Assembly: GCA_963737015.1 (NCBI GenBank)
Contig: CAVTQZ010000001.1
Span: 186,001 to 250,000, forward strand
DNA length: 64,000 nucleotides
DNA from: CAVTQZ01 sp963737015
GTDB lineage: Bacteria; Actinomycetota; Acidimicrobiia; Acidimicrobiales; UBA8190
Direction of reading: 5' to 3'
Positions 17,697-26,288 of this stretch are shown here, in pieces. A program made the translations under genes and the position numbers. Position 1 is the first letter of the stretch, and the number at the start of each line of letters is the position of its first letter. Under the pieces are notes generated by a model, which was not told the origin of the DNA, did no database searches, and was given only the letters and a program-made list of their open reading frames with translations.

Positions 17697-17737
17697 GGCG
17701 CACATATTGCTCTAGAAGCGGGGTGCCGCGGTGGAAA

Positions 17738-19183
17738 TCAACGCCGAAATTCCCAATCCGGCGTGTCTTTTCCGTAACGAGTCGTTCGCTCGGGCCAGGA
17801 AAGGGCCCGTCCCCAGAGTGCGCCCGGTGGGCTCACGAGATCGAGGGATCCCGGTCCGGCCGCATCGCCGAGATGCGAGACGAAGCGCGAAGGGTCCTGC
17901 TTCACCGGCGGCTGAGGGCGCCCTGGCGGAGGCGCGCAGGAGACCAGCCACCGCGCGGTGCGCGCCAGAGAGAGGCGCCGGACCTGGGTGGCGCCGGTCA
18001 ACGCCCGGGCGCGGACCCCTTCGAGAGCCGCCGCAGCGGCGAGATAGCCGGTCCCGTGGTCGAGCAATTGGCACGGCAATGCGCCGGGCGTCCCGTCCCC
18101 GTCCGACTCCGCCACCGCGATCCCGCATGCGGCCTGGACGATGCTGTCGAAACCGCGCCGGGGCGCCCAGGCACCGCTGTGGCCCCAGGCGTCCAGATAG
18201 ACGACGACCAGTCCCGGTTGGCGCTCGGCCAGGGAGCTCTCGTCCAGACCGAAGCGTTCGAGCGCACCGGGGCGGTATCCGCAGACGACGACGTCGGCGT
18301 CGCGGAGCAGGTTTTGAAGGGTCTCCAGTGCCTTTTCCTCATGGAGATCGAGGAATGCGCTGCGCTTCGCCACGAGCGTGTCGGCGAGGGACCCAGGCTC
18401 CATGTCGGGCCGACGCGGAGGATCGATGCGGAGGACCTCGGCGCCGAGCGCGCCGAGATACCTCGTGCAGACCGGCCCCGCTATCACCCGGGTCAGGTCG
18501 AGGACCCGAAGCCCCTGTGCCGGAAGAGCGCCCCGCTGGACCGGGGCACTGCGGGGTGGAGCCTCTCCGATGGAGGCTCGAGCGACCAGTGGCTCGGCGC
18601 CCACCGCTGTGGACTGAGGGTGCTTTTCCCACTGTTCCTGCGATCGCACCATTGCCGCGACGCCGCCGGAGGCCACGACCTCGTCCTCCACCTCCGCCGC
18701 CGCGGCAGATCCGATCGCGGAGGCGACCGACTCCGGATCGTCGCGGGCCTCGAGCGCGCGCAGCAGTGCCGCGACGTGCCATGGGTAGTTGCCGTGCGTG
18801 CGCACCCACCCGTCGCTCGCGCGCCAGAAGCGCGAGAGGGGGGCGAAGCCGAGAGGGCCCTGTCTTCCTCCCGCCCGGAAGTACCTCTCGCTGCGGACGG
18901 ACAATGACACGTGGTCACGGTCGATCTCGATACCGGGACCCGACACGGGCCCCTTCGCGGTGCGCAGCCCGCCGAGGGTCGAGCCCGCCACGAGGGCGGT
19001 CGCCACACAAGCGACGGCGAGGTCTTCCACTGCGAAGCTCGACGGAAGGGCGCCGCCCTTGCCGGTCACGACCAGCCCGGCCTCGTCGACCGAGCGGCCC
19101 GCCTCCTCGAGGGAAGCGCCGCTCACCTGGCTCCACGCCTCTGTCACGAGCCGGTTCAACTTCGGTGAGAGGACAGCGCCCAC
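17738..19183 (-). CDS. CoA transferase, family III (CaiB/Frc-like), two-part architecture
   Basis: 481 residues from a GTG start at 19183. The canonical family III N-terminal Rossmann segment (LRVLDLTRVIAGPVCTRYLG, GAEVLRIDPP) appears only in the second half. There it is followed by LDLHEEKALETLQNLL, VVCGYRPGALERFG, VVVYLDAWGHSG and RRGFDSIVQAACG. The first ~250 residues resemble the other portion of the fold (APLSRFWRASDGWVRTHGN). Domain order therefore looks rearranged relative to CaiB, a layout I believe exists in other actinobacterial homologues. Likely reaction: moving CoA between carboxylic acids, or acyl-CoA racemisation. It lies 44 bases downstream of ppa. Confidence 0.8.
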   Translation of the reverse strand: MGAVLSPKLNRLVTEAWSQVSGASLEEAGRSVDEAGLVVTGKGGALPSSFAVEDLAVACVATALVAGSTLGGLRTAKGPVSGPGIEIDRDHVSLSVRSERYFRAGGRQGPLGFAPLSRFWRASDGWVRTHGNYPWHVAALLRALEARDDPESVASAIGSAAAAEVEDEVVASGGVAAMVRSQEQWEKHPQSTAVGAEPLVARASIGEAPPRSAPVQRGALPAQGLRVLDLTRVIAGPVCTRYLGALGAEVLRIDPPRRPDMEPGSLADTLVAKRSAFLDLHEEKALETLQNLLRDADVVVCGYRPGALERFGLDESSLAERQPGLVVVYLDAWGHSGAWAPRRGFDSIVQAACGIAVAESDGDGTPGALPCQLLDHGTGYLAAAAALEGVRARALTGATQVRRLSLARTARWLVSCAPPPGRPQPPVKQDPSRFVSHLGDAAGPGSLDLVSPPGALWGRALSWPERTTRYGKDTPDWEFRR

Positions 19184-19227
19184 GGCGACAGGCTCTCGCG
19201 CTTCGCGCTTCGGCGCCGGAGCGGTCC

Positions 19228-19734
19228 TCAGCGAGCCTCGGCGAAGCGTTCGCGGGCGGCCCGTAACTCCTCCAGCGCTTCGGTTCGCTCGCCGAACCCC
19301 TGCGTCTCGGTCGAACTGCCTGGTTCGAGGTCCTTGTAGACGTCGAAGAAATGCTCGATCTCGTCGCGCAGGGACTCGGGTACGTCCCCGATGTCCGACG
19401 CCTCCGCCCACCTGAGCTCGTGCGTGGGAACAGTGATGAGCTTGGCGTCGGGGCCGTTCTCGTCCCTCATCTTGAACACGCCGAGGACCTTGGACCTGAC
19501 GACGCAACCGGGAAAGGTCGGGTCCTCTACGAGCACGAGGGCGTCGAGCTCGTCGCCGTCGAGGCCGAGCGCCTCGGGAACGTATCCGTAGTCCGCGGGA
19601 TAGATCGTCGCCGAAGGGATGCGGCGATCGAGCCTGATGAGACCGAGGCCGTGATCGATCTCGTACTTGTTGCGGCTACCGGTCGGGGTCTCGACCACCA
19701 CGTCGAGGGTCTCTTTCCCCATGGCCTCCCCCAT
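19228..19734 (-). CDS. ppa: Inorganic pyrophosphatase (family I)
   Basis: About 168 residues. Hydrolyses pyrophosphate to drive biosynthesis. Hallmarks: VVVETPTGSRNKYEIDH (Glu and Lys of the active site), YPADYGYVPEALGLDGDELDALVLV (the metal-binding Asp cluster), GVFKMRDENGPDAKLI and HFFDVYKDLEPG. Start is uncertain between ATG 19734 and ATG 19722; a GGGGGAGG lies too close to the second to decide. The gene begins six bases after the F420-type oxidoreductase stop. Essential housekeeping enzyme, high confidence. Confidence 0.93.
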   Translation of the reverse strand: MGEAMGKETLDVVVETPTGSRNKYEIDHGLGLIRLDRRIPSATIYPADYGYVPEALGLDGDELDALVLVEDPTFPGCVVRSKVLGVFKMRDENGPDAKLITVPTHELRWAEASDIGDVPESLRDEIEHFFDVYKDLEPGSSTETQGFGERTEALEELRAARERFAEAR

Positions 19735-19739
19735 GGCCG

Positions 19740-20693
19740 CTAGAGACCGAGTCTCGGCCGGACCTCTGCGAAGAAGAAACGGAGAAAGCCTTGCTGGTCC
19801 CCGCCGATCTGGCTCACGTAGACCTCGTCGTAACCGGCTTCGAGGTACCCGAGAATCGACCGGGCGTGGCGCTCGGGGTCCGGCCCGCACGCGATCTGCT
19901 CGGCGACCTGGTCCTCTGTCACGTTCTGCGACGCCTGCTCGAAGTGGGCCGGGGAGGGCAGCTCCTGGTTCAGCTCGCCCGGGACACCGGTTGTCCTCCA
20001 GAGGTCGGCTGCGAGTTTTCGTGCGGCCGACTCGTCGTCGTCCCAGCAGACCTTCACGAGCCCGAGCGCCGGGCCCTTCCCGCCGTTCTTGCGGTACAGC
20101 TCGACCGCCTCTTTCTCCGGGGTCACGTTCACGTACCCGTCGCCGATCTTCGCTGCGAGCGCCGTCGCCTTAGGGCCGAAGCCCGAGACGTAGACGGGTG
20201 GAGGTGTGTCGGGAAGCGAGTAGAGGCGCGCGTTTTCCACCGTGTAGTGCTTCCCGTAACGGGTCACCATTCCACCGCCCCACAACTCCCGCATCACCTC
20301 GACCGCCTCCTCGAGCATCTCGAGGCGCATGTCGGCCGGGGGCCAGCGGTCCCCCAGGATGTGCTCGTTGAGGGCCTCGCCACTGCCCACGCCGAGCGCG
20401 AAACGGCCCTCCAGGAGCAGCTGGGAGGTGGCGGCCGCGTGGGCGACGATCGCCGGATGGGTGCGCACGGTCGGGCACGTCACCCCGGTGGTCACCCGCA
20501 GGTCGGTTGCCGCCGCGATGGCCCCGATGACGCTCCACACGAAGGGGCTCTCACCTTGCCGGTCGGTCCACGGATGGAAATGGTCCGAGAGGACCACCGA
20601 CCGGAAACCAGCCTCCTCGCCGAGCTTGGCGAATTGCAACATCCGGTTGGGTCCGTGCTCCTCGCTCGAGAGGAAGTATCCGACCTCTGCCAT
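19740..20693 (-). CDS. F420-dependent LLM-class oxidoreductase (Fgd-like, TIGR03557-type)
   Basis: 317 residues; ATG at 20693 preceded by GGAGGTGAG. A bacterial-luciferase-like TIM barrel: YFLSSEEHGPNRM, the VVLSDHFHPWTDRQGESPFVW segment, TTGVTCPTVRTHPAIVAHAAATSQ and LGVGSGEALNEHILG. These closely follow the F420-dependent glucose-6-phosphate dehydrogenase family, including the His/Trp/Glu residues around the deazaflavin site. It implies the host makes coenzyme F420. Glucose-6-phosphate is not certain as substrate, since many family members act on other alcohols or alkanals. Divergent from the enolase-superfamily gene. Confidence 0.88.
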   Translation of the reverse strand: MAEVGYFLSSEEHGPNRMLQFAKLGEEAGFRSVVLSDHFHPWTDRQGESPFVWSVIGAIAAATDLRVTTGVTCPTVRTHPAIVAHAAATSQLLLEGRFALGVGSGEALNEHILGDRWPPADMRLEMLEEAVEVMRELWGGGMVTRYGKHYTVENARLYSLPDTPPPVYVSGFGPKATALAAKIGDGYVNVTPEKEAVELYRKNGGKGPALGLVKVCWDDDESAARKLAADLWRTTGVPGELNQELPSPAHFEQASQNVTEDQVAEQIACGPDPERHARSILGYLEAGYDEVYVSQIGGDQQGFLRFFFAEVRPRLGL

Positions 20694-20806
20694 GAGCTCA
20701 CCTCCGGGTTCCGAGATGCCCAGGTAAGGGCCCCATGCGTTTCCGACATGGTTCGTACCCTCGTGGGGAAGTTTCGATACCGCAGCGACAGCGCAGAACA
20801 AAGGCA

Positions 20807-21913
20807 GTGGAGAACTGCATCGAGGCGCTCGACGCCTACGCCTACGCCATACCGACCGAGAAGCCCGAGTCCGACGGCACGCTGTGCTGGACGAAGTCGA
20901 CCGCGGTGGTGGCGGAGGCGAGAAGCGCGGCGGGCGTGAAAGGCACCGGCTACACGTACACCTCGGCCGTCGCCGCGCGGCTGATAGAGGACGAGCTAGC
21001 CGGGTTCGTCGTGGGCTCGGACGCCCTCGACGTGGCACGCCTCTGGAAGACCATGGTCGATTCCGTCCGCAACGTCGGCCGGCCGGGGATCGCCTCCATG
21101 GCGATCGCAGCTGTGGACTGCGCCTTGTGGGATCTGAAGGCGCGGATCCTCGGTCTACCCCTGGTCCGGTTGCTCGGTCAGGTACACGACGACATGGCGA
21201 TCTATGGAAGTGGCGGCTTCACGTCGGAGACGGTCGACGAGCTCGTGCGCCAGACAGGGAACTGGGTCCACGCCGAGAAGATCCCCATGGTGAAGATGAA
21301 GATCGGCGTAGGTGGCGGTAACGACACGGATGGCGACCTGGCTCGGATCGAAGCGGTGCGCAAGGAGATAGGAGAGGGCGCCCAGCTCTTCGTCGACGCC
21401 AACGGCGCCTACGGGCGCAAGCAGGCGGTGGCCCTCGGTCGCCGGCTCGCAGACCTCGGGGTCTCCTGGTTCGAGGAGCCGGTCTCATCCGACGACCTCG
21501 AGGGTCTGCGCGCGATTCGCGACTCGATCGACATCGAGGTGGCGGCGGGTGAGTACGGCCACGATGCCATCTACTTCGAGAAGATGTGCGCCGCGCGCGC
21601 GGTGGACGTCGCCCAGATCGACGTCTCACGCTGCGCCGGCATCAGCGAGTTCCGCCGGGCTGCGGCGGTGGTGGGCTCGCACGGCCTGGCGGTGTCCGGC
21701 CACTGCGTCCCTTCGATGCACCTCCATCCGATGTGCTCCCTGACCAATGCCCGCCACATGGAGTACTTCGCCGATCACGTCCGCGTGGAGAGCCTCCTGT
21801 TCGACGGCGTGGCGCAGCCCGAGGGCGGACGGCTCCGCCCGGACCTCTCGCGACCGGGCAACGGGCTCGAGCTGCGCAAGTCGGATGCGCAGCGCTGGCG
21901 GGTGAAGATCTGA
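20807..21913 (+). CDS. Enolase-superfamily enzyme (mandelate racemase/muconate cycloisomerase group)
   Basis: 368 residues from GTG 20807 (AAAGG just upstream; an in-frame start at 20735 would add 24 atypical residues). A capping domain is followed by the TIM barrel. The KxK motif (VKMKIG) supplies the catalytic lysine. Metal ligands are in LFVDANGAY, WFEEP and AAGEYG, and a downstream SGHCVPSMHLH provides a possible His base. Members abstract the alpha proton of carboxylates (acid-sugar dehydratase, racemase or cycloisomerase). The substrate cannot be read and no sugar-acid genes adjoin. Confidence 0.85.
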   Translation: MENCIEALDAYAYAIPTEKPESDGTLCWTKSTAVVAEARSAAGVKGTGYTYTSAVAARLIEDELAGFVVGSDALDVARLWKTMVDSVRNVGRPGIASMAIAAVDCALWDLKARILGLPLVRLLGQVHDDMAIYGSGGFTSETVDELVRQTGNWVHAEKIPMVKMKIGVGGGNDTDGDLARIEAVRKEIGEGAQLFVDANGAYGRKQAVALGRRLADLGVSWFEEPVSSDDLEGLRAIRDSIDIEVAAGEYGHDAIYFEKMCAARAVDVAQIDVSRCAGISEFRRAAAVVGSHGLAVSGHCVPSMHLHPMCSLTNARHMEYFADHVRVESLLFDGVAQPEGGRLRPDLSRPGNGLELRKSDAQRWRVKI

Positions 21914-21967
21914 GAGTGCCCGTGCGTGGGGTGGGTACCCGACACCCGGTGTGGGTATCGTCGGAAC

Positions 21968-22399
21968 ATGCGAACAAAGATCCGGCATCTACCCACGAGA
22001 CTCGCCACAGGCTCCTTCATATTGAGCTCCGGCCTCGACAAGCTCGAGGCTGACGACGAGATGGCCAAGGCGCTTCATTCAAGGGCCGCCGAGGCGTACC
22101 CGTTCCTGGGGCAGTTGGACCCCCAGACGTTCACGAAGGCTCTTGCCGCCGCGGAGATCGCGCTCGGGAGCGCCCTCGTGATCCCACTGGTGCCGAGCCG
22201 CTGGGCCGGCCTCGGCCTCACCGGTTTCGCGGGTGGGCTCCTGGGGCTGTACCTGCGGACGCCCGGTATGCGCAGAGAGAACAGCATCAGGCCGACCCGG
22301 GACGGCTTGCCGCTCGCCAAGGACGTCTGGATGTTCGGCGTCGGTGTCTCGTTGGTGATCGACCGCGTGAACCAAAAGAAGAAGGGCAAGCGCGCCTGA
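21968..22399 (+). CDS. Small DoxX-like membrane protein
   Basis: 143 residues from ATG 21968. Three or four hydrophobic segments: one at the N-terminus (RLATGSFILSSGLDKL), a pair around 65-105 (ALAAAEIALGSALVIPLV, GLGLTGFAGGLLGLYL) and one near the C-terminus (VWMFGVGVSLVI), with a Lys-rich tail. The layout resembles DoxX/DoxD-type quinone-linked membrane proteins of actinobacteria, but no catalytic motif is evident. The short upstream gap holds two GTGGGTA repeats 20 bases apart (21931, 21951) and an 11-base palindrome at 21942-21952. Confidence 0.7.
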   Translation: MRTKIRHLPTRLATGSFILSSGLDKLEADDEMAKALHSRAAEAYPFLGQLDPQTFTKALAAAEIALGSALVIPLVPSRWAGLGLTGFAGGLLGLYLRTPGMRRENSIRPTRDGLPLAKDVWMFGVGVSLVIDRVNQKKKGKRA

Positions 22400-22414
22400 G
22401 CGGATGAAGCTGCC

Positions 22415-24046
22415 ATGACCCACGGTGGCATGGGCACGGTTCATGAACAGCCGGGTGGTTCGGCGCAGAACGGCTCCTCGGCGCAGGTTGGGTCCTCGAT
22501 GAGGTCGAGACTGGCGCTCGTCGCGCTGCTGCTAGTGCTCTTCCTCACGTTTCTCGACAACACCGTGGTGAGCGTCGTGCTGGCCGACGTGCAGTCGGCC
22601 CTGCACGCGGGCGTGAGTGCCCTGCAGTGGGTGGTGAACGGTTACGCGCTCGCTTTCGCGAGCCTCATGCTCACGTTCGGAACCCTCGGGGACCTCTTCG
22701 GCCGCAAGAAGGTCATGCTCGCAGGTGTCGCCGTCTTCTGTGCGGGTTCAGTCGTGAGCGCGCTCGCCACCGACACCGCTGTGCTGATAGCCGGGCGCGT
22801 GATCATGGGAGTCGGCGCCGCCGCCTCGGAACCCGGGACGCTCTCGTTCATCCGGCACCTCTACGAACAGCGTGGGACGAGGGCCCGCGCCCTCGGTCTG
22901 TGGGTCGCCGTCTCGGGCCTCGCTCTCGCGCTCGGTCCGGTGATCGGTGGGGTCCTCGCCGGAATCTGGTCCTGGCGGGCGATCTTCTGGTTCAACCTCG
23001 TGTTCGGGATAGCCGCCTTGGTCATCGCGTCGGTGGCTCTTCCCGAGAACTCGGATCCCGAGAACCGCAAGCTCGATCTGCCGGGGGCGGCCCTCGGCGC
23101 CGTCGGCCTGGGGGCTCTCGCCTTCGCGGTCATCTCCGGTGAGACCGCGGGCTACAGGGCTTCGTGGGTCATCGCCCTCTTCGGCGTGGCCGCGGTGGCG
23201 GCGCTGTCCTTCGTCGTCGTCGAGCGCCACGTCTCCAACCCCGTTCTGGATGTCCGCTTCCTTCGAAGACCCGCCTTCGCCGGCTCGAACTTCGTGGCTT
23301 TCTCGAGTTACTTCGGTGTTTTCGCCGTCTTCTTCTTCGTAGCCCTGTATCTCCAGGTCGTCGGTTCACAGTCGTCGTATCGAACTGCTCTGGACTTCGT
23401 CCCGATGGCCGGTGCGATGGTCGTCGTGTCCGCCCTGAGCGGGAGGTGGGTGGCGCGCTCGGGACCCAGGCTGCCGATGACCGCCGGTTGTGTTCTCGCC
23501 GGCGCCGGCTTGCTGCTCACAAATGCGTTCCTGACTCCCTCTTCGGGGCTGTCCACTCTCGGATGGACGCTCCCGCTCGTCGGGATCGGCTTCGGTCTTG
23601 CGCTCGTGCCGGTCACATCCGCAGCACTTTCGTCGATCCCCCCGGAGCATTCGGGCATGGCGGCATCGGCCACGAACACGAGCCGCGAGCTCGGCGCGGT
23701 CGTGGGGGTGGCAGCGCTCGGGTCGGTCGTGAACGCGCAGCTCACCACCAACCTCGTGCGGAGGCTTGCGGCGATCGGTATACCTCCCCAGTTCCGCTCC
23801 GAGGTCGTAACCGCGGTCACGACGGGGAACGTGAGCGGTCCCGCCGCGTCGGCAGCCGGGAAGAACCCGGCCATCGCTTCCATCGTGCACAAGGTGGTCC
23901 AAGCCGCCTACGGGGCGTTCTCTCAGGGCCTCGACATCTCCCTTCTCGCAGCCGGGGCGCTCATGCTCGTCGGGGCGTTGGTGGCACTCGCGACGATGCC
24001 AGGAGCCGGGAAAACAAATCGGGCGGAGCCCTCTCAGGGTTGGTGA
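22415..24046 (+). CDS. MFS drug exporter, DHA2 (14-TM, EmrB/QacA) family
   Basis: 543 residues with about 14 membrane helices after a ~30-residue polar N-terminus. Motif D1-like FLDNTVVSVVLADVQ, motif A GTLGDLFGRKKVM between helices 2 and 3, and motif C ALGPVIGGVLAG in helix 5 identify a proton-coupled antiporter of the DHA2 group. These export hydrophobic or cationic compounds. Sixteen bases after the DoxX-like gene, so possibly cotranscribed. An earlier in-frame ATG or the one at 22430 may be the true start. Confidence 0.9.
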   Translation: MTHGGMGTVHEQPGGSAQNGSSAQVGSSMRSRLALVALLLVLFLTFLDNTVVSVVLADVQSALHAGVSALQWVVNGYALAFASLMLTFGTLGDLFGRKKVMLAGVAVFCAGSVVSALATDTAVLIAGRVIMGVGAAASEPGTLSFIRHLYEQRGTRARALGLWVAVSGLALALGPVIGGVLAGIWSWRAIFWFNLVFGIAALVIASVALPENSDPENRKLDLPGAALGAVGLGALAFAVISGETAGYRASWVIALFGVAAVAALSFVVVERHVSNPVLDVRFLRRPAFAGSNFVAFSSYFGVFAVFFFVALYLQVVGSQSSYRTALDFVPMAGAMVVVSALSGRWVARSGPRLPMTAGCVLAGAGLLLTNAFLTPSSGLSTLGWTLPLVGIGFGLALVPVTSAALSSIPPEHSGMAASATNTSRELGAVVGVAALGSVVNAQLTTNLVRRLAAIGIPPQFRSEVVTAVTTGNVSGPAASAAGKNPAIASIVHKVVQAAYGAFSQGLDISLLAAGALMLVGALVALATMPGAGKTNRAEPSQGW

Positions 24047-24093
24047 GGCGCCACTCGGGGAATAACCGAGACGGCGAATTTGGAGGGAATGTC

Positions 24094-24258
24094 ATGGTCA
24101 TCTTGCTGGTGTTGTTGTTGGCGCTGATCCTGGGGGGGCTCGGGTTCGCTGTTCACCTTCTCTGGATAATTGCGGCGATCGTCTTTTTGTTCTGGCTCGT
24201 CGGGTTCGGGTTCGGGCGTGGCACGTCGGCGGGCCGGCGCCGTTGGTACTACTGGTAG
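24094..24258 (+). CDS. Short hydrophobic membrane protein
   Basis: 54 residues, start ATG 24094 with GGAGGGAA eight bases upstream. Nearly the whole length is two hydrophobic helices (MVILLVLLLALILGGLGFAV and HLLWIIAAIVFLFWLVGF), ending in an Arg/Trp/Tyr tail (RRRWYYW). Streptomyces carry very similar so-called hydrophobic proteins, often stress induced, with no proven function. It heads a group of small genes (24.1-25.0 kb) next to the encapsulin operon. Confidence 0.8.
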   Translation: MVILLVLLLALILGGLGFAVHLLWIIAAIVFLFWLVGFGFGRGTSAGRRRWYYW

Positions 24259-24323
24259 GTCCTAGGTCCGGTAGACCGGCCTCCGCGAGAAGGGAGCCGG
24301 CTCCCGGAGGAAGGAAAGCGTCC

Positions 24324-24650
24324 ATGCCGCGCCAGCAGTGGAGCGACAAGCGTGAACGTCAGTACGAGCACGTGAAGGAGGGCCTCCTCGAACGGGGGAG
24401 GTCGGAGGGCAAGGCCGAGGAGATCGCGGCTCGTACGGTGAACAAGGAGCGGGCCCGGGCGGGCGAGTCCAAGACCGCAAGCCGCACGTCCGTCGAGGAC
24501 ATCTCGTCGGGCCGCCGCGGGGGCCTGCGATCCCACAGCGGGTCGCAGGGCCCGACGTACGACCAGCTCTACAACGAGGCGCGCCAGCGCGGTGTCAGGG
24601 GTCGTTCCAAGATGAACAAGCGCGAGCTCGCTGAGGCGGTCGGGCGCTAG
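24324..24650 (+). CDS. Small basic protein, actinobacterial 'plasmid stabilization'/Rho-N-like family
   Basis: 108 residues; GGAGGAAGG precedes ATG 24324. The N-terminal half is charged and helical (WSDKRERQYEHVKEGLLERG, KAEEIAARTVNKERARAGE). The middle is Ser/Gly/Arg-rich, and the C-terminus (YDQLYNEARQRGVRGRSKMN, KRELAEAV) matches a Rho-N/SAP-like nucleic-acid-binding helix pair. Similar Streptomyces proteins are labelled plasmid stabilization without evidence. A ChaB-like or DNA-associated stress role is inferred. Confidence 0.75.
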   Translation: MPRQQWSDKRERQYEHVKEGLLERGRSEGKAEEIAARTVNKERARAGESKTASRTSVEDISSGRRGGLRSHSGSQGPTYDQLYNEARQRGVRGRSKMNKRELAEAVGR

Positions 24651-24702
24651 CTCCCGTTTCCTTCCAGCGATCAAGCGAGAATCAGAGGAGGAAGAGCGAA
24701 CG

Positions 24703-25004
24703 ATGCTTACCGTGACGAACCACGCCGCTACTGCGCTGCGTTCGCACTTCAGCGCGCTGATCTGCCGCCTTCGACGGGTTTGCGGATCTCCATCGACCGA
24801 TCAGAGACGATGAGCGATTCGAAGCCCGCGTTGCGTCTCGACGTCGCCATGGAGAGCGAGGCCGAGGACGAGATCGTGACAGCCCCCGGAGGGCCGCCGG
24901 TCTTCATCGAGCCCGATGTCGCGCCGCTCCTGGAGGACAAGGTCCTGGACGGCGAGCTCGAGCCGAGCGGACGGGCCGCATTCAAGATCGTGACGGAGAA
25001 GTAG
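24703..25004 (+). CDS. HesB/IscA-like protein lacking cysteines, with an apparent -1 frameshift
   Basis: The ATG at 24703 (AGGAGG upstream) opens MLTVTNHAATALRSHF. The rest of the fold (LRISIDRS, then IVTAPGGPPVFIEPDVAPLLEDKVLDG) lies in another frame; one missing base near 24757-24760 would restore a 100-residue protein. It has the HesB/A-type iron-sulfur scaffold fold but none of the three conserved Cys, as in a known group of actinobacterial homologues. It is therefore unlikely to assemble clusters in the usual way. The stop is convergent with the encapsulin gene, five bases apart. Confidence 0.65.
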
Positions 25005-25009
25005 CGGAC

Positions 25010-25823
25010 TCAGGGCCCTGCGGTCGTGAGCGCGACCGCGGCGTCGGGCTGGTTGACCCGGAAACTGAAGCTCTCCTCGAAATACAGCCTGACGCTCTGT
25101 GCGTCGTGGTCCAGGTAGCCGATCGAAATGTCCTGCCCGCAGTAGAAGACGAAGTCGCCCTCTCCGCGCACGCTCAGCACGACAGCACCCTCCAGGCCGG
25201 GCGTCCATACGACCGGCCCGCCGAGGATCTGACGGAGGTGGTCGAGCAGGGGGTAACCCCCGTGCTCTGTGGTCTCGATGATGCGGGTGTACTCGTTGGG
25301 ACCGACCGCCAGGCCGTAGGGGCCCCCTATGCCGGACTGCCGCAGGACGTCCACGGCCTTCGCCATGGCGTTGGGATAGCGCTCGGCTTCGGGGCCGAGG
25401 GGAATGTGAGGGTGCGGGGAAAGCCCGATGATCCCCTCTATTCCGCCCCCCTGGTATCCCTGGAAGATCGCGAGATCCTCCGCCAGGGCGATCTGTTCAG
25501 CGGCGCGGTCGAGATCCTCGAGCTCTATGTCCGGGGCACCGCGCTCCGCGTCCTCGAGCTCGCGGCGCGAGACCCTGAACTCGGCGCGCAGCTCGACGAG
25601 GGTCTTGACCCTCCGCGTGCATGCGCTCACGCCCTCGCAGGGACCGCCGACAGGATCGACCCGGCCGAGGTCGATCAGCGGAGCGCGCCCAGCCGCCGGG
25701 ACCGTCGAACTCCACGAGCTTGCGGGCTCCGAGGTAGGTCCTCAGCCTCTGCTTGGCTTCCTCTTCGATCTGGTCCCACCCGGCGTCGGGGATGGGAGCG
25801 TGGGCCTTCAGAAGATGGTCCAT
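25010..25823 (-). CDS. Encapsulin shell protein (family 1), with an apparent +1 frameshift
   Basis: Encapsulins assemble into HK97-fold protein compartments around cargo enzymes. The N-terminal frame (ATG 25823: MDHLLKAHAPIPDAGWDQIE, RTYLGARKLVEFDGPGGW) and the main frame (TLVELRAEFRVSRRELEDAERG, AEDLAIFQGY, GIEGIIGLS, GPYGLAVGPNEYTR, GGPVVWTPGLEGAVVLSVRG, DISIGYLDHDAQSVRLYFEE) both match. They are joined if one extra base near 25677 is skipped, giving ~270 residues, the normal T=1 shell length. The ATG shares one base with the stop of the cargo ferritin gene (TGATG). Confidence 0.88.
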
Positions 25824-26221
25824 CACTCGTGTCCTTTCAGGCTGCCGAGTCCGAGAGAAGAGTCGCCGCCCGCGGCCGAGGTCCCACCCGGCGTCGATGC
25901 GGAGCCGGTCACCTCCGCCTCGGTCTGCTCCTCTTCGATCTCGAGGATCGGGTCGGAGGTGAAAAGGTACGTCCTCAGATGCCGATCGAGTGTCGGGTCG
26001 TGCCGGCGTAACCACTCGAGGGTCATCGCCGCGTGCTCCTTCTCCTCGTCCCGGTTGTGCGCCAGGACTTCGGCGAGGGTGGAGTCTCCGGTCGCCCTGA
26101 CGCGCTGGTCGTACCAGTCAGCGGCTTCGAGCTCCTCCTTGAGGGAGACGGTCGCGCGATGACGGTCGATGGTCGGCGCGTCGAGCATCTCGAGTGGCTC
26201 GTGCAGTCCCTCTGACGCCAA
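25823..26221 (-). CDS. Encapsulated ferritin-like protein (EncFtn) with encapsulin-targeting peptide
   Basis: 132 residues from a TTG start at 26221; AGGAGG lies seven bases upstream and no nearer ATG keeps the conserved N-terminus. Two helices form the annular decameric ferroxidase of the EncFtn family: KEELEAADWYDQR (E29, E30, E32, W36, Y37) and HNRDEEKEHAAMTLEWLRRH (E60, H63) match the iron ligands of the Rhodospirillum protein with an offset of two. After HLRTYLFTSDPI comes a Gly/Ser/Glu linker and a C-terminal tag (SLGLGSLK at 122-129), the classical cargo-loading peptide. It oxidises Fe(II) for storage inside the shell encoded next. Confidence 0.93.
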   Translation of the reverse strand: MASEGLHEPLEMLDAPTIDRHRATVSLKEELEAADWYDQRVRATGDSTLAEVLAHNRDEEKEHAAMTLEWLRRHDPTLDRHLRTYLFTSDPILEIEEEQTEAEVTGSASTPGGTSAAGGDSSLGLGSLKGHE

Positions 26222-26256
26222 TTTGGTCCTCCTCGTACGCCCACTACGCAGAAAAC

Positions 26257-26272
26257 CGCGGGCAGACCCGCG
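26257..26272 (-). promoter_or_regulatory. Leader hairpin upstream of the EncFtn-encapsulin operon
   Basis: In the transcript sense, CGCGGG and CCCGCG form a perfect six-pair stem with a TCTG loop, followed at once by GTTTTC. The element lies about 35-50 bases before the TTG start. The GC stem plus T run resembles an intrinsic terminator, so it may attenuate transcription, or it may just shape the leader. Confidence 0.4.
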
Positions 26273-26288
26273 CCGACCACGCAACGAA

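Noticed and set aside
19791..20939. Plus-strand frame of 382 codons
   Set aside because: Opposite the F420-type oxidoreductase, which has strong motif support and a good Shine-Dalgarno.
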